Source: Campylobacteraceae bacterium (GTDB lineage Bacteria; Campylobacterota; Campylobacteria; Campylobacterales; Sulfurovaceae). From it: a stretch of DNA of 17,978 nucleotides. A program made the translations under genes and the position numbers. The notes below the pieces were generated by a model, which saw only the letters and a list, made by a program, of their open reading frames with translations, ran no database searches and had not been told where the DNA came from. This document shows positions 7,861-15,453 of this stretch, in pieces; position 1 is the first letter of the stretch; each line of letters opens with the position of its first letter. Location: contig JALSQB010000028.1 in NCBI GenBank assembly GCA_026985655.1, positions 1 to 17,978 on the forward strand, written 5' to 3'.

Positions 7861-8773
7861 AATTTCTACTTTACTTATAATAATATCAGCAACAATATAC
7901 CTTTATTCAAGCAATCAAGAACCCAAAAAAGCTCCTATTGCTATGGTTTTTTATCAACCACTCCTACAAGATAAAATGGATTGGAATAGTAATTTCAAAA
8001 AATTTCATCAAGCAGGAGTAAAGACCATCATTTTACAATGGAGTAAATTTGGTGTTGTTGATTTTCTAAGAGATGACAAATGGTTAAAGAACATACTTCA
8101 TAATGCACAAAGACATCATATTAAAGTTGTGGTTGGACTTTATGGCGATGATAAATATTTTAAAACTTTAGAAAAAAAAGAGACCAATGTAGAGATATAT
8201 CTAAATAGTTTACTTCATAAAAATATATTACAAGCTAAAAAGATTTATAAAATAGCTCAAAAATATAACGCTTTTAGTGGATACTATATCTACGATGAGA
8301 TTGATGATACTAATTTTATAGATAGAAATAAAGAAAAATACTTAACAGCATATTTAAAATCTATGGCAAAATCTTTAAAGAAAATATCTTCACATAGATT
8401 ATATATCTCTAGTTATTTTTCTCAACATATGCCAATAGATGAGTATATAAATTTCATTTCAAATATTACAAACACTAGATATACCCTGCTTCTTCAAAGT
8501 GGAATAGGTGCTAATCTAGTGAATGCTAAAGAGAGTAGTCGTTATATGAAAATATTTTCAAAAAAATTTAAAGGAGCATTTATACCCATAGTAGAGAGCT
8601 TCAAGATGAATAAAGGCAAAATCGAAGCAATAGATATAGAGAGTTTAAATAGGCAGATTGATATTTTATCAAAATCTTCCAACAACTCAAAATTAGCCCT
8701 CTTCTCTTTAAGATATTTTTTAGAAGATGAGCTATTTACTAACTATTGTGCAAAAAAATCAACAATACGCTGA
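7802..8773 (+). CDS. ybcH: YbcH/DUF4434-like membrane-anchored TIM-barrel protein
   Basis: A 323-aa protein with an uncleaved-looking N-terminal membrane segment (about 16-36), followed by a barrel-like domain resembling DUF4434/YbcH. The body begins AMVFYQPL, with IILQWSKFG (77-85), VVGLYGDD (110-117) and YYIYDEIDD (161-169), whose acidic residues are candidate glycosidase-type catalytic groups. E. coli ybcH sits directly next to nfrA in the same order, which supports the call and a periplasmic role in the same glycan pathway. The biochemical activity is unknown. The start lies 59 bp inside nfrA but is supported by GAGG 7 nt upstream, and no other ATG, GTG or TTG precedes the membrane segment. 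The last 31 bp overlap the 3' end of convergent wecB. Confidence 0.68.
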   Translation: MQETAKINKHYVYNGSFFIKISTLLIIISATIYLYSSNQEPKKAPIAMVFYQPLLQDKMDWNSNFKKFHQAGVKTIILQWSKFGVVDFLRDDKWLKNILHNAQRHHIKVVVGLYGDDKYFKTLEKKETNVEIYLNSLLHKNILQAKKIYKIAQKYNAFSGYYIYDEIDDTNFIDRNKEKYLTAYLKSMAKSLKKISSHRLYISSYFSQHMPIDEYINFISNITNTRYTLLLQSGIGANLVNAKESSRYMKIFSKKFKGAFIPIVESFKMNKGKIEAIDIESLNRQIDILSKSSNNSKLALFSLRYFLEDELFTNYCAKKSTIR

Positions 8774-9885
8774 CAAGCTTTTCCATCACCATAAGGATTA
8801 TGAGCTTTTGACATTTTCTCATAAGCTTGTGGATTAGCTAAAAGCTTTTGAGCCTCGTTAAAAATTAAATCACTATCTACCCCTACAAGCTTAACAGTTC
8901 CTGCTTCAAGTGCTTCTGGACGTTCGGTTGTATCTCTCATCACAAGTACAGGTTTCCCGAGTGATGGTGCTTCCTCTTGAACTCCTCCACTATCTGTAAT
9001 AATAAAATATGCCTTATCCATCAAGTAGATAAACGATTCATACTGCATAGGATTAATTAAATAGATATTTTTTATATCAGAGAGTAACTCATTCACAGGC
9101 TTTTGAACATTAGGATTTAAATGAACAGGATAGATAATATTGACATCAGGATTATTTTGAGCAATCTCTTTTAAGCCTTTACAGATATTAATAAATCCTT
9201 GCCCATGATTTTCCCGTCTATGCCCTGTAACCAAGATAAATTTAGAATCTAAAGAGAAATCATTATTGGCGACCTCATCTTCAATCCCTTTAACTATCTT
9301 ATCTCTTAACTCCGTTGAATTCTTAATCTTATCTAATGCCAAATAGAGTGCATCAATAACCGTATTACCTGTTACAATAATATTTGTTGCATCTTTATTC
9401 TCTCTCAATAGATTCTCTTGACTTGTTACCGTTGGAGCAAAATGATAATTTGCTAACACACCTGTTATCTGACGATTTGCTTCTTCTGGCCATGGGGAAT
9501 ATATATCCCCTGTTCGTAATCCTGCCTCTACATGTGCTACTTTAACCTGTTGATAAAAAGAGGCTAACGCTGTTGAAGAAGTCGTGGTAGTATCGCCATG
9601 TACAAACACAACATCTGGTTTAAAATCAAGTAAAACATCTCTCACTCCCAAAAGAACGGAAGCAGTAATATCATATAAATCTTGCCCACCCTTCATGATG
9701 TTTAAATCATAATTAGGTTCAATCTCAAACAAATCCAAAACTTGGTCAAGCATCTCTCTGTGTTGTGCTGTTACACAAACTTTGGTCTCAAACTCATTAG
9801 CATTTTTTTGAAATTCTTTAACCAAAGGAGCCATCTTTATAGCCTCTGGACGTGTTCCAAATACTATTAATATCTTTTTTTTCAC
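8743..9885 (-). CDS. wecB: UDP-N-acetylglucosamine 2-epimerase (non-hydrolysing)
   Basis: A 380-aa cytosolic enzyme interconverting UDP-GlcNAc and UDP-ManNAc. Family motifs are complete: FGTRPEAIK (9-17), HGD with Asp98, HVEAGLRTG with Glu120, PWPEEANR with Glu134, VTGHRREN with His222, and TDSGGVQEEA (297-306). Asp98, Glu120 and Glu134 correspond to the catalytic Asp95, Glu117 and Glu131 of E. coli WecB. The start is GTG at 9883-9885 with AGGA upstream; the ATG one base earlier (ATGTG) is out of frame. E. coli wecB is nfrC, needed for the N4 receptor glycan, so its place beside nfrBA suggests it feeds UDP-ManNAc to NfrB. It is transcribed toward the nfr operon, so it must have its own promoter in 9886-9987. 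It could also serve other surface glycans. Confidence 0.92.
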   Translation of the reverse strand: MKKKILIVFGTRPEAIKMAPLVKEFQKNANEFETKVCVTAQHREMLDQVLDLFEIEPNYDLNIMKGGQDLYDITASVLLGVRDVLLDFKPDVVFVHGDTTTTSSTALASFYQQVKVAHVEAGLRTGDIYSPWPEEANRQITGVLANYHFAPTVTSQENLLRENKDATNIIVTGNTVIDALYLALDKIKNSTELRDKIVKGIEDEVANNDFSLDSKFILVTGHRRENHGQGFINICKGLKEIAQNNPDVNIIYPVHLNPNVQKPVNELLSDIKNIYLINPMQYESFIYLMDKAYFIITDSGGVQEEAPSLGKPVLVMRDTTERPEALEAGTVKLVGVDSDLIFNEAQKLLANPQAYEKMSKAHNPYGDGKACQRIVDFFAQ

Positions 9886-9987
9886 ATTTAATCCTGTTAT
9901 ATTTTATTGTAAATAATTTTACACTATTTTTTATCTATATAGCTTGAAATATTTAAACTATCCAACATAAAAATATTGAACACCTAT

Positions 9988-10713
9988 TTATATATCCTCT
10001 CTTTTTACTTCAAAAATCTCCCGACTCTCCACACAATAAGCACTAAGCTTTGCACCTTCAAATGTTTTACCTGAACCTGTATCGACACAGATATGGTTTT
10101 TTGCCACCTTAACTTCTGAATGAATTACATGCCCATAAATATTAAATATTGAGGCATCTTCACTCGGTGCTTCTCGATTACTTTGACATATTTGTTTAAA
10201 TCTTTGAAAATTCTCATCTTTTAAATGCCAATAATCCCCTGCACTTCCGTGTGTCACCACAATGGGTAAATCATAGCCCTCAAACGTACCTAATTCTAAA
10301 TAGCAAGGCAAGGAGGCTATCCATGCCAAATCCTCTTTTAACTGCTCTATTATAGATGGATTGTCTATGATATAAACCTCATCATCTATCTCATCTGTTA
10401 CTAATCCATAAGAGAGTAAAGTCTCTGTGCCATTAAGTCTGCTCCAATTTTTTTTACTTTTATCTTGTCGATATAGCTCAATAGCCTCTAAAAAGAAGTT
10501 TGCATTATCTAAAATATAACACTCGTGATTTCCTTGAACTACTGCAAAAGCATTGTTTCTTACAAACGCTATAACCTCTCTACTTTTAGCCCCTCTATTG
10601 ATTAAATCTCCTACAAATATAAGCTTTGCGTCTTGTGGTAGTTTAGCGACTAAAGCCATCAACATATCAAACTCTCCATGAACATCTCCTATAATGTAGT
10701 GTTTTGGCTTCAT
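9988..10713 (-). CDS. PP2A-like metallophosphatase (calcineurin-fold phosphoesterase)
   Basis: A 241-aa phosphatase of the PrpA/ApaH-like Ser/Thr phosphatase family. The bimetallic site motifs are all present: GDVHG (9-13), GDLINRG (35-41; Asn-Arg where GDxVDRG is usual), GNHE (61-64), THG (154-156) and YGH (193-195). It may act on phosphoproteins or dinucleotides; the sequence does not decide. AGGAG lies 7 nt before the ATG. The 3' end overlaps the right copy of the 35-bp direct repeat. Its last codons (REDI-stop) differ from the relic near 680 (REEL-stop), which suggests its original end was replaced when the neighbouring polysaccharide cassette was inserted. It was probably once in an operon with the HD gene now at 88-675. 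Confidence 0.85.
   Translation of the reverse strand: MKPKHYIIGDVHGEFDMLMALVAKLPQDAKLIFVGDLINRGAKSREVIAFVRNNAFAVVQGNHECYILDNANFFLEAIELYRQDKSKKNWSRLNGTETLLSYGLVTDEIDDEVYIIDNPSIIEQLKEDLAWIASLPCYLELGTFEGYDLPIVVTHGSAGDYWHLKDENFQRFKQICQSNREAPSEDASIFNIYGHVIHSEVKVAKNHICVDTGSGKTFEGAKLSAYCVESREIFEVKREDI
9995..10029. repeat. Right copy of the 35-bp direct repeat
   Basis: Matches 682-716 at 34 of 35 bases in the same orientation. It encodes ESREIFEVKRE of the intact metallophosphatase. Left of it, toward wecB, sequence is unrelated to the left copy's flank. This is the right boundary of the inserted cassette. Confidence 0.85.
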
Positions 10714-10763
10714 ATGTATCTCCTATTTTGACATAATCATATATTAAATATCTTAACCAATAG

Positions 10764-10792
10764 TTAATAAAAAATATTGCTTATGTTATAAT
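10764..10792 (+). promoter_or_regulatory. Promoter of the DbpA-like helicase gene
   Basis: A perfect extended -10, TGTTATAAT (10784-10792), with a TTAATA -35-like hexamer at 10764-10769 and a 17-bp spacer. The expected start site near 10799 gives a leader of only about 12 nt before the TTG start codon at 10811. Confidence 0.6.
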
Positions 10793-10810
10793 TCCTAAAA
10801 AAGAGCTACT

Positions 10811-12169
10811 TTGACTACTTTTCAAGCATTACCACTACCTCAAGAACTATTGGAAAATTTACACTCATTAGGCTATGAGAAACCTACTCCCATACAAGCA
10901 CAAACCATTCCTTTGCTTCAAGCCAACAAAGACCTTATTGCACAAGCAAAAACAGGTTCAGGAAAGACACTTGCTTTCTTGTTACCACTCATTTTAAAGT
11001 TAGATGCCCAAGAACATTTTCCTCAAGCCCTTATTATTGCTCCTACGCGTGAGCTTTGTGAACAGATTGCAGGAGAAGCCAATAAATTGGCACGCTACAA
11101 AAAAGATGTTAAGGTCATTACACTTTATGGAGGAACTTCGCTTAGAACACAAGTTGCTTCATTGGAAAAAGGAGCAGACATACTCATCGGAACGCCTGGG
11201 CGACTGCTTGACCATTTTTCACGCGAAACCATTCACTTAGGTCAAATTAAAACGCTTATTTTAGATGAAGCAGACCGAATGCTCGACATGGGTTTTGCTG
11301 ATGACATTTTAAAATTGGTCTCAAACTTACCTAAAGAGCGACAATCTATTTTGTTTTCAGCGACCTACCCTGAAAATATTGACAAACTTACCAAAGTCAT
11401 TTTAAAAAATCCTACCGAGGTGAAAATAGCATCTAAAGAGAAAGAGGTTGCCATTGAGGAGTTTGTTTATAAAGTTGAAGAGAAAGACAAAGCCCTACTG
11501 ACAACGATCAAACATTTTCAACCAAATTTGGCATTAATCTTTTGTAATACCAAAGTTAAAACAGCTGAAGTCTCAGATATGCTTCATGACAAGGGTTTTG
11601 ATGTTGCCACCCTCAATGGTGATTTAGAGCAGTATGAACGCCAAGAGATGCTTTTACAATTTGCCAATGGCTCTTTACCTGTGTTAGTGGCGACAGATTT
11701 AGCAGCTAGAGGACTAGACATTGAGGGGATTGATTTGGTTATTAACTATGATGTGCCTATGAAAACAGAAGATTATACACACCGTATAGGTAGAACGGGA
11801 CGTGCTGACAAGTCGGGCTTAGCTGTGACACTTTGTGATGCTTATGGTCTGCGTAAGCTCGGTGAAATAAAACCTGAACTCAATACCCAAAACATAGCAA
11901 GCCTCACGCCAAACAAAAACTTCTATATGCAAGGAGAAGTAGCAACACTCCGCATAGATGGTGGGAAAAAGAAAAAAGTACGTGCAGGGGATATTTTAGG
12001 AACACTGTGTAAAGATATTGGCATTGAGAACAAAGATATTGGAAAAATCAATGTTTATCAAAAAAATGCTTATGTGGCTATCAAAAAAACAGTGATTAAA
12101 AAAGCATTTAATGGCTTAAAAAATGGAAAGATAAAAGGGAAAAACCTACGTGTTTGGTGGCTTGATTAG
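10811..12169 (+). CDS. dbpA: DEAD-box RNA helicase, DbpA type
   Basis: A 452-aa ATP-dependent RNA helicase. Core motifs run in order: Q motif (PTPIQAQ, 25-31), AKTGSGKT (46-53), APTREL (77-82), GTPGR (127-131), DEAD (152-155), SAT (183-185), ARGLD (299-303) and HRIGRTGR (324-331). The C-terminal ~75 residues form a DbpA-type RNA-binding domain ending GKNLRVWWLD. In E. coli that domain targets the helicase to 23S rRNA hairpin 92 during large-subunit assembly. The start is TTG: no ATG lies near, and the product's beginning (TTFQALPLP) aligns with the usual DbpA N-terminus. The ribosome-binding site is weak (AAGAG). The stop overlaps the stop of the convergent coiled-coil gene by a few bases, so no room is left for a terminator between them. 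Confidence 0.88.
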   Translation: MTTFQALPLPQELLENLHSLGYEKPTPIQAQTIPLLQANKDLIAQAKTGSGKTLAFLLPLILKLDAQEHFPQALIIAPTRELCEQIAGEANKLARYKKDVKVITLYGGTSLRTQVASLEKGADILIGTPGRLLDHFSRETIHLGQIKTLILDEADRMLDMGFADDILKLVSNLPKERQSILFSATYPENIDKLTKVILKNPTEVKIASKEKEVAIEEFVYKVEEKDKALLTTIKHFQPNLALIFCNTKVKTAEVSDMLHDKGFDVATLNGDLEQYERQEMLLQFANGSLPVLVATDLAARGLDIEGIDLVINYDVPMKTEDYTHRIGRTGRADKSGLAVTLCDAYGLRKLGEIKPELNTQNIASLTPNKNFYMQGEVATLRIDGGKKKKVRAGDILGTLCKDIGIENKDIGKINVYQKNAYVAIKKTVIKKAFNGLKNGKIKGKNLRVWWLD

Positions 12170-12792
12170 TCACTTTGTTCTAAAAGCTCAGTATCAATCG
12201 TTTCTTCTTCATTGTTTTTTGCCCCACTTTTACCTGCAAGAAGCATTTGATTGTTAAGCTGACTCGATTCAAAATAGGTTTTTTCTAACTCTAAATTTTT
12301 CAACTCTTCTTCTAGCTCTTTGACTAAAGCCAGTTTAGGGGCAAGTAGATTAACTTGGTTAATACGTTCAAGCTCCATATTAAGCAAAGTGAGTTCTTGC
12401 TCCTCTATCTCTGATAACAACTCTTGAAGCTCATGCTCTTTTTGGGTAAGTAGTTTTTCATATTGTTCTTTCTCCATAGAAGCTTTGTACTCATTTTGCA
12501 ACTCATACAAAGAGTCAATTTTCTGAGTAAACTTAACATTTAATTTGTCAATAAAATGCTCTTCATAGGTTAAACTCGTTTCCAAAGCATTCACTGCTTG
12601 TTCATCGACAAGAAGTGTCTCTTTTTTTGTTGCGATTTTATTTTTAACGATTTCAATTTGAAGATTTAATTTAGAGATGCCTTCTTTATAGAGTGACATA
12701 TTTTCTTTATAACGTGTATCAATCTCTTGGATTTTACCAATAAAGTCTAATTTAGGACTATCGTGGGCATCTATTTTTTCAGGTAAATTCAT
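12166..12792 (-). CDS. Coiled-coil protein of unknown function, last gene of the fatty-acid operon
   Basis: About 208 aa, almost wholly charged heptad-like sequence from residue 20 to 180, rich in Glu, Lys and Leu, with no signal peptide or membrane segment. The tail is acidic. I do not recognise a family. I prefer the ATG at 12792, since AGG lies 9 nt before it; a TTG two codons earlier (12798) overlaps the upstream gene's stop as TTGA but has poor spacing. It is directly behind a membrane-anchored coiled-coil gene, so the two products may pair. Position at the end of acpP-fabF-accA suggests co-expression, not necessarily a lipid role. Confidence 0.7.
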   Translation of the reverse strand: MNLPEKIDAHDSPKLDFIGKIQEIDTRYKENMSLYKEGISKLNLQIEIVKNKIATKKETLLVDEQAVNALETSLTYEEHFIDKLNVKFTQKIDSLYELQNEYKASMEKEQYEKLLTQKEHELQELLSEIEEQELTLLNMELERINQVNLLAPKLALVKELEEELKNLELEKTYFESSQLNNQMLLAGKSGAKNNEEETIDTELLEQSD

Positions 12793-12794
12793 GC

Positions 12795-13160
12795 TCAAAG
12801 ACCTAAGTTTACTCTTTTAAGTTGTCGTTCTCTTCTGTTTTGTGCAGTTTCAATTTTTAAGACAACTTGACTCTTTAAACCCTCTTTTGCTTTTGTTTCT
12901 AAAGATTGAATGGTATGCTCTAGTTCTAAAATACGCTTTTCTACTTCATGTTCACGGTCAATTTTTTTTAATTCAGCTTCATACGCATACTGACGCAATG
13001 TTTTTATCTTTTCATCTTTTTCATTTATCTGCGTTTCAGAGACTTTCAATGCTTTTTTATATTTTTGCATAAAAAAGGTCAATAGTAAACTAATAAACAG
13101 TAAAAGAGCAATAGCAATAAAATAACTTTCATCTGCTAAACTGTATAACTTATCTTCCAT
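12795..13160 (-). CDS. Small membrane-anchored coiled-coil protein
   Basis: A 121-aa protein with one membrane segment (about 13-31, IAIALLLFISLLLTFFM) near the N-terminus and a charged, probably cytosolic coiled coil from 35 to 105, ending in a basic Arg-rich tail. No enzyme motif is present and I do not recognise the family. It lies 21 bp downstream of accA and immediately upstream of another coiled-coil gene in the same direction. The layout resembles bitopic scaffold proteins, and its coiled coil could bind that of the neighbour. This is inference from layout only. Confidence 0.7.
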   Translation of the reverse strand: MEDKLYSLADESYFIAIALLLFISLLLTFFMQKYKKALKVSETQINEKDEKIKTLRQYAYEAELKKIDREHEVEKRILELEHTIQSLETKAKEGLKSQVVLKIETAQNRRERQLKRVNLGL

Positions 13161-13181
13161 TGTACGCGTCCTTTATGAAAA

Positions 13182-14117
13182 TTATTCGCTAAATGCACCA
13201 ACAGAAGTAAGGTGTTCATAACGTTTCTCTAACATCTCTTCTATGGTTAATTCTTTTAATATTTTTACTTGCTCTAAAAAATAATCTTTTAAAATTTGAG
13301 CAGATACTTCTTTGGTTCGATGTGCCCCAATAAGAGGTTCATCTAAAATATCATCAATTAGACCGTGTTCAATTAAATCATCAGGCGTAATCTTAAGTGC
13401 TTTAGCTGCTTGCTCAACTTTTTGAGGGTCATTCCAAAGAATAGCAGCACACCCTTCTGGAGAGATAACGGCAAACACAGAATAACGCATCATTGCCAAC
13501 TTATCAGAAACACCAATCGCCAATGCACCACCAGAACCACCCTCTCCAATAACCACAGAAATCATAGGAACTTTAATATTGGTAAATTCAAAAAGATTTT
13601 TAGCAATCGCTTCACTTTGCCCACGCTCTTCAGCCCCAAGCCCAGGATAAGCACCTGGAGTGTCTATAAGCATAAGCACAGGAATGTTAAACTTTTCTGC
13701 CAATCGTACTGCACGAAGTGCTTTACGATAACCTTCAGGATTAGGCATACCAAAATTTCGTTTGAGTTTATGCTTTGTTCCACGTCCTTTTTGCTCACCA
13801 ATCACCATGGTTTTTTGACCACCAATGTAACCCATATAACATAAAATGGCAGGGTCATCACGAAACGCTCTGTCTCCATGAATTTCATAAGCATCTTCCA
13901 TAATAGAACGAATGTAATCTAAAGCATACGGTCTATCAGGGTGACGTGCAAGTTGAAGCTTCTGATAGTCTGAAAGTCCTTTCATACTTTTAGAAACTTC
14001 TTTTTCCAAATCGTTTTCTAAAGATTCAATTTTAGCTTCATCTTTTTCTGCATAAGCAGAATCCAGCTCTTCTTGGATCTGCTCTGTCTTTTTTTCAAAC
14101 TCTAAATAAGTTGCCAT
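13182..14117 (-). CDS. accA: Acetyl-CoA carboxylase carboxyltransferase subunit alpha
   Basis: A 311-aa AccA, near the normal family length. With AccD it transfers the carboxyl group from biotin to acetyl-CoA to give malonyl-CoA, the first committed step of fatty-acid synthesis. Visible features are an N-terminal coiled coil (1-50), GDRAFRDDPA (81-90), IDTPGAYPG (151-159), GEGGSGGALAIG (191-202), the glycine-rich oxyanion/CoA region, and ISPEGCAAILW (218-228). The ribosome-binding site AAGGG overlaps the TAA of fabF, with 9 bp between the genes, so translation is probably linked to fabF. Confidence 0.97.
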   Translation of the reverse strand: MATYLEFEKKTEQIQEELDSAYAEKDEAKIESLENDLEKEVSKSMKGLSDYQKLQLARHPDRPYALDYIRSIMEDAYEIHGDRAFRDDPAILCYMGYIGGQKTMVIGEQKGRGTKHKLKRNFGMPNPEGYRKALRAVRLAEKFNIPVLMLIDTPGAYPGLGAEERGQSEAIAKNLFEFTNIKVPMISVVIGEGGSGGALAIGVSDKLAMMRYSVFAVISPEGCAAILWNDPQKVEQAAKALKITPDDLIEHGLIDDILDEPLIGAHRTKEVSAQILKDYFLEQVKILKELTIEEMLEKRYEHLTSVGAFSE

Positions 14118-14126
14118 AGATTGCCC

Positions 14127-15344
14127 TTAGATTTTCTTGAAGATAACCACACCATTAGTTCCACCAAAACCAAAAGAGTTACTCATAACTACATTAAGTT
14201 CTGCATCACGTACACCATTACTTACATAGTCTAGGTCACAATTTTCATCTTTTGTTGTATAGTTAATTGTTGGAGGAAGTTTTCCATCACGCATTGCCAT
14301 AAGAGAGACAACAGCTTCAATCGCTCCAGCTGCTCCCAAACAGTGTCCAATTTGACCTTTAATTGAACTCATTGGAGGACAATTTTCAGCACCACCAAAA
14401 AGCTCTTTAACGGCTGCTGTTTCATTCTTATCATTTGCAGGAGTAGAAGTACCATGGGCATTAATATAATCAACTTTTACATCACCTGCCATTCTCATCG
14501 CTGCTTTCATAGCACGTAATGGACCATCTACCACAGGAGTGGTAATATGGTTAGCATCACCACTTTCACCAAATCCTACTACTTCAGCATAAATTTTAGC
14601 ACCACGAGCCACAGCGTGTTCATACTCTTCAAGAACCAATGCTCCAGCACCCTCACCCATGACAAAACCATTTCTATCAGCATCAAAAGGTCGAGAAGAC
14701 TCTTTTGGATTTTCATTATTGGTACTTAATGCTTTCATTGAAGCAAATCCACCAATCCCTGCCCCACAAATCGCCGATTCAGCACCCACAACAAGCATAA
14801 CATCTGCGCCATCAAGCATAATGGTTTTTGACGCTTCAGCAATGGCATGTGTTCCAGCGGCACAAGCAGTAACAGAGGAGAGATTTGGACCTTTAATGCC
14901 ATGTTCAATTGAAACAAATCCACCTAACATATTGACAAGAGAAGAAGGAATAAAAAATGGAGAGATACGTCTAGGTCCACGTGTTTCACAAACTACAGAG
15001 TTTTTCTCAATATTAGGTAAGCCACCAATTCCAGAAGCAGAGGAGATACCAAAACGTTCTCTATCTACACTCTCCCCAATATTAGCATCTATTATGGCTT
15101 CTTTACTCGCTTTAAGTCCAAGATGAATAAATCTATCAGCTTTTTTAACTTCTTTTGCGTCCATCACTTCACTAGGATCAAATCCAATAATTTCTCCTGC
15201 GATTTTTACAGAAAATTTTTCAGCATCAAAAAGTTCAATCTTTTTAATACCACATTCACCATTTAAAATGGCAGAAAATGAACTCTCTTTGTCTTGACCT
15301 ACACTGTTAATCATTCCTAGACCAGTAACTACAACTCTTCTCAC
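14127..15344 (-). CDS. fabF: 3-oxoacyl-ACP synthase II (KAS II)
   Basis: A 405-aa condensing enzyme that elongates acyl-ACP with malonyl-ACP. The Cys-His-His triad is intact: Cys161 in TACAAGTH, His297 in NAHGTSTP and His334 in GQIGHCLGAAG. The C-terminal SFGFGGTN glycine motif is also present. The protein begins RRVVVTGLGMI as usual for FabF. It lies 109 bp downstream of acpP, with two potential stem-loops between, and 9 bp upstream of accA. Confidence 0.97.
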   Translation of the reverse strand: MRRVVVTGLGMINSVGQDKESSFSAILNGECGIKKIELFDAEKFSVKIAGEIIGFDPSEVMDAKEVKKADRFIHLGLKASKEAIIDANIGESVDRERFGISSASGIGGLPNIEKNSVVCETRGPRRISPFFIPSSLVNMLGGFVSIEHGIKGPNLSSVTACAAGTHAIAEASKTIMLDGADVMLVVGAESAICGAGIGGFASMKALSTNNENPKESSRPFDADRNGFVMGEGAGALVLEEYEHAVARGAKIYAEVVGFGESGDANHITTPVVDGPLRAMKAAMRMAGDVKVDYINAHGTSTPANDKNETAAVKELFGGAENCPPMSSIKGQIGHCLGAAGAIEAVVSLMAMRDGKLPPTINYTTKDENCDLDYVSNGVRDAELNVVMSNSFGFGGTNGVVIFKKI

Positions 15345-15368
15345 TCTATCTCCTATGCTCTTTTAAGA

Positions 15369-15411
15369 TATATATCAAACTACTACTCTTCTTAGAATAG
15401 CTTGATATATA
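15369..15411. other. AT-rich stem-loop between acpP and fabF
   Basis: TATATATCAA (15369-15378) and TTGATATATA (15402-15411) are exact reverse complements, giving a 10-bp stem with a 23-nt loop in the acpP-fabF spacer, 25 nt before the fabF start. It may affect processing or message stability. The weak AT composition limits confidence. Confidence 0.35.
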
Positions 15412-15425
15412 GTTTAAATATTAAA

Positions 15426-15447
15426 GGGCAGACACACAAGTCTGCTC
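15426..15447 (-). terminator. Partial terminator or processing hairpin behind acpP
   Basis: GCAGAC (15428-15433) pairs with GTCTGC (15440-15445), extendable to 8 bp with one wobble, and a 6-nt loop. On the minus strand it lies 6 nt past the acpP stop and is followed by CTTTAATATTT, a modest U-rich tail. Its place suggests it lets some transcripts end after acpP, which would give the excess of acyl carrier protein over FabF and AccA that cells need. Confidence 0.45.
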
Positions 15448-15453
15448 CTATGA

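Noticed and set aside
9886..9987. A defined promoter for wecB
   Set aside because: The 102-bp gap is AT-rich with several TAAAAT/TATAG-like strings but no extended -10 or spaced -35/-10 pair that stands out, so no site is called.
682..10029. Composite transposon or insertion sequence explanation for the bracketed cassette
   Set aside because: No transposase, integrase or terminal inverted repeats are visible at either end; the repeats are direct and are part of a gene 3' end, so site-specific integration or recombination is the better reading.
13410..13844. 144-codon open frame opposite accA
   Set aside because: Fully inside accA in antisense; composition reads like translated noise (runs of Thr, His, Asn) and no start signal is seen.
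14659..15126. 155-codon open frame on the plus strand opposite fabF
   Set aside because: It lies wholly inside the conserved fabF gene on the other strand, has no ribosome-binding site and no recognisable domain; it is a shadow of fabF codon use.
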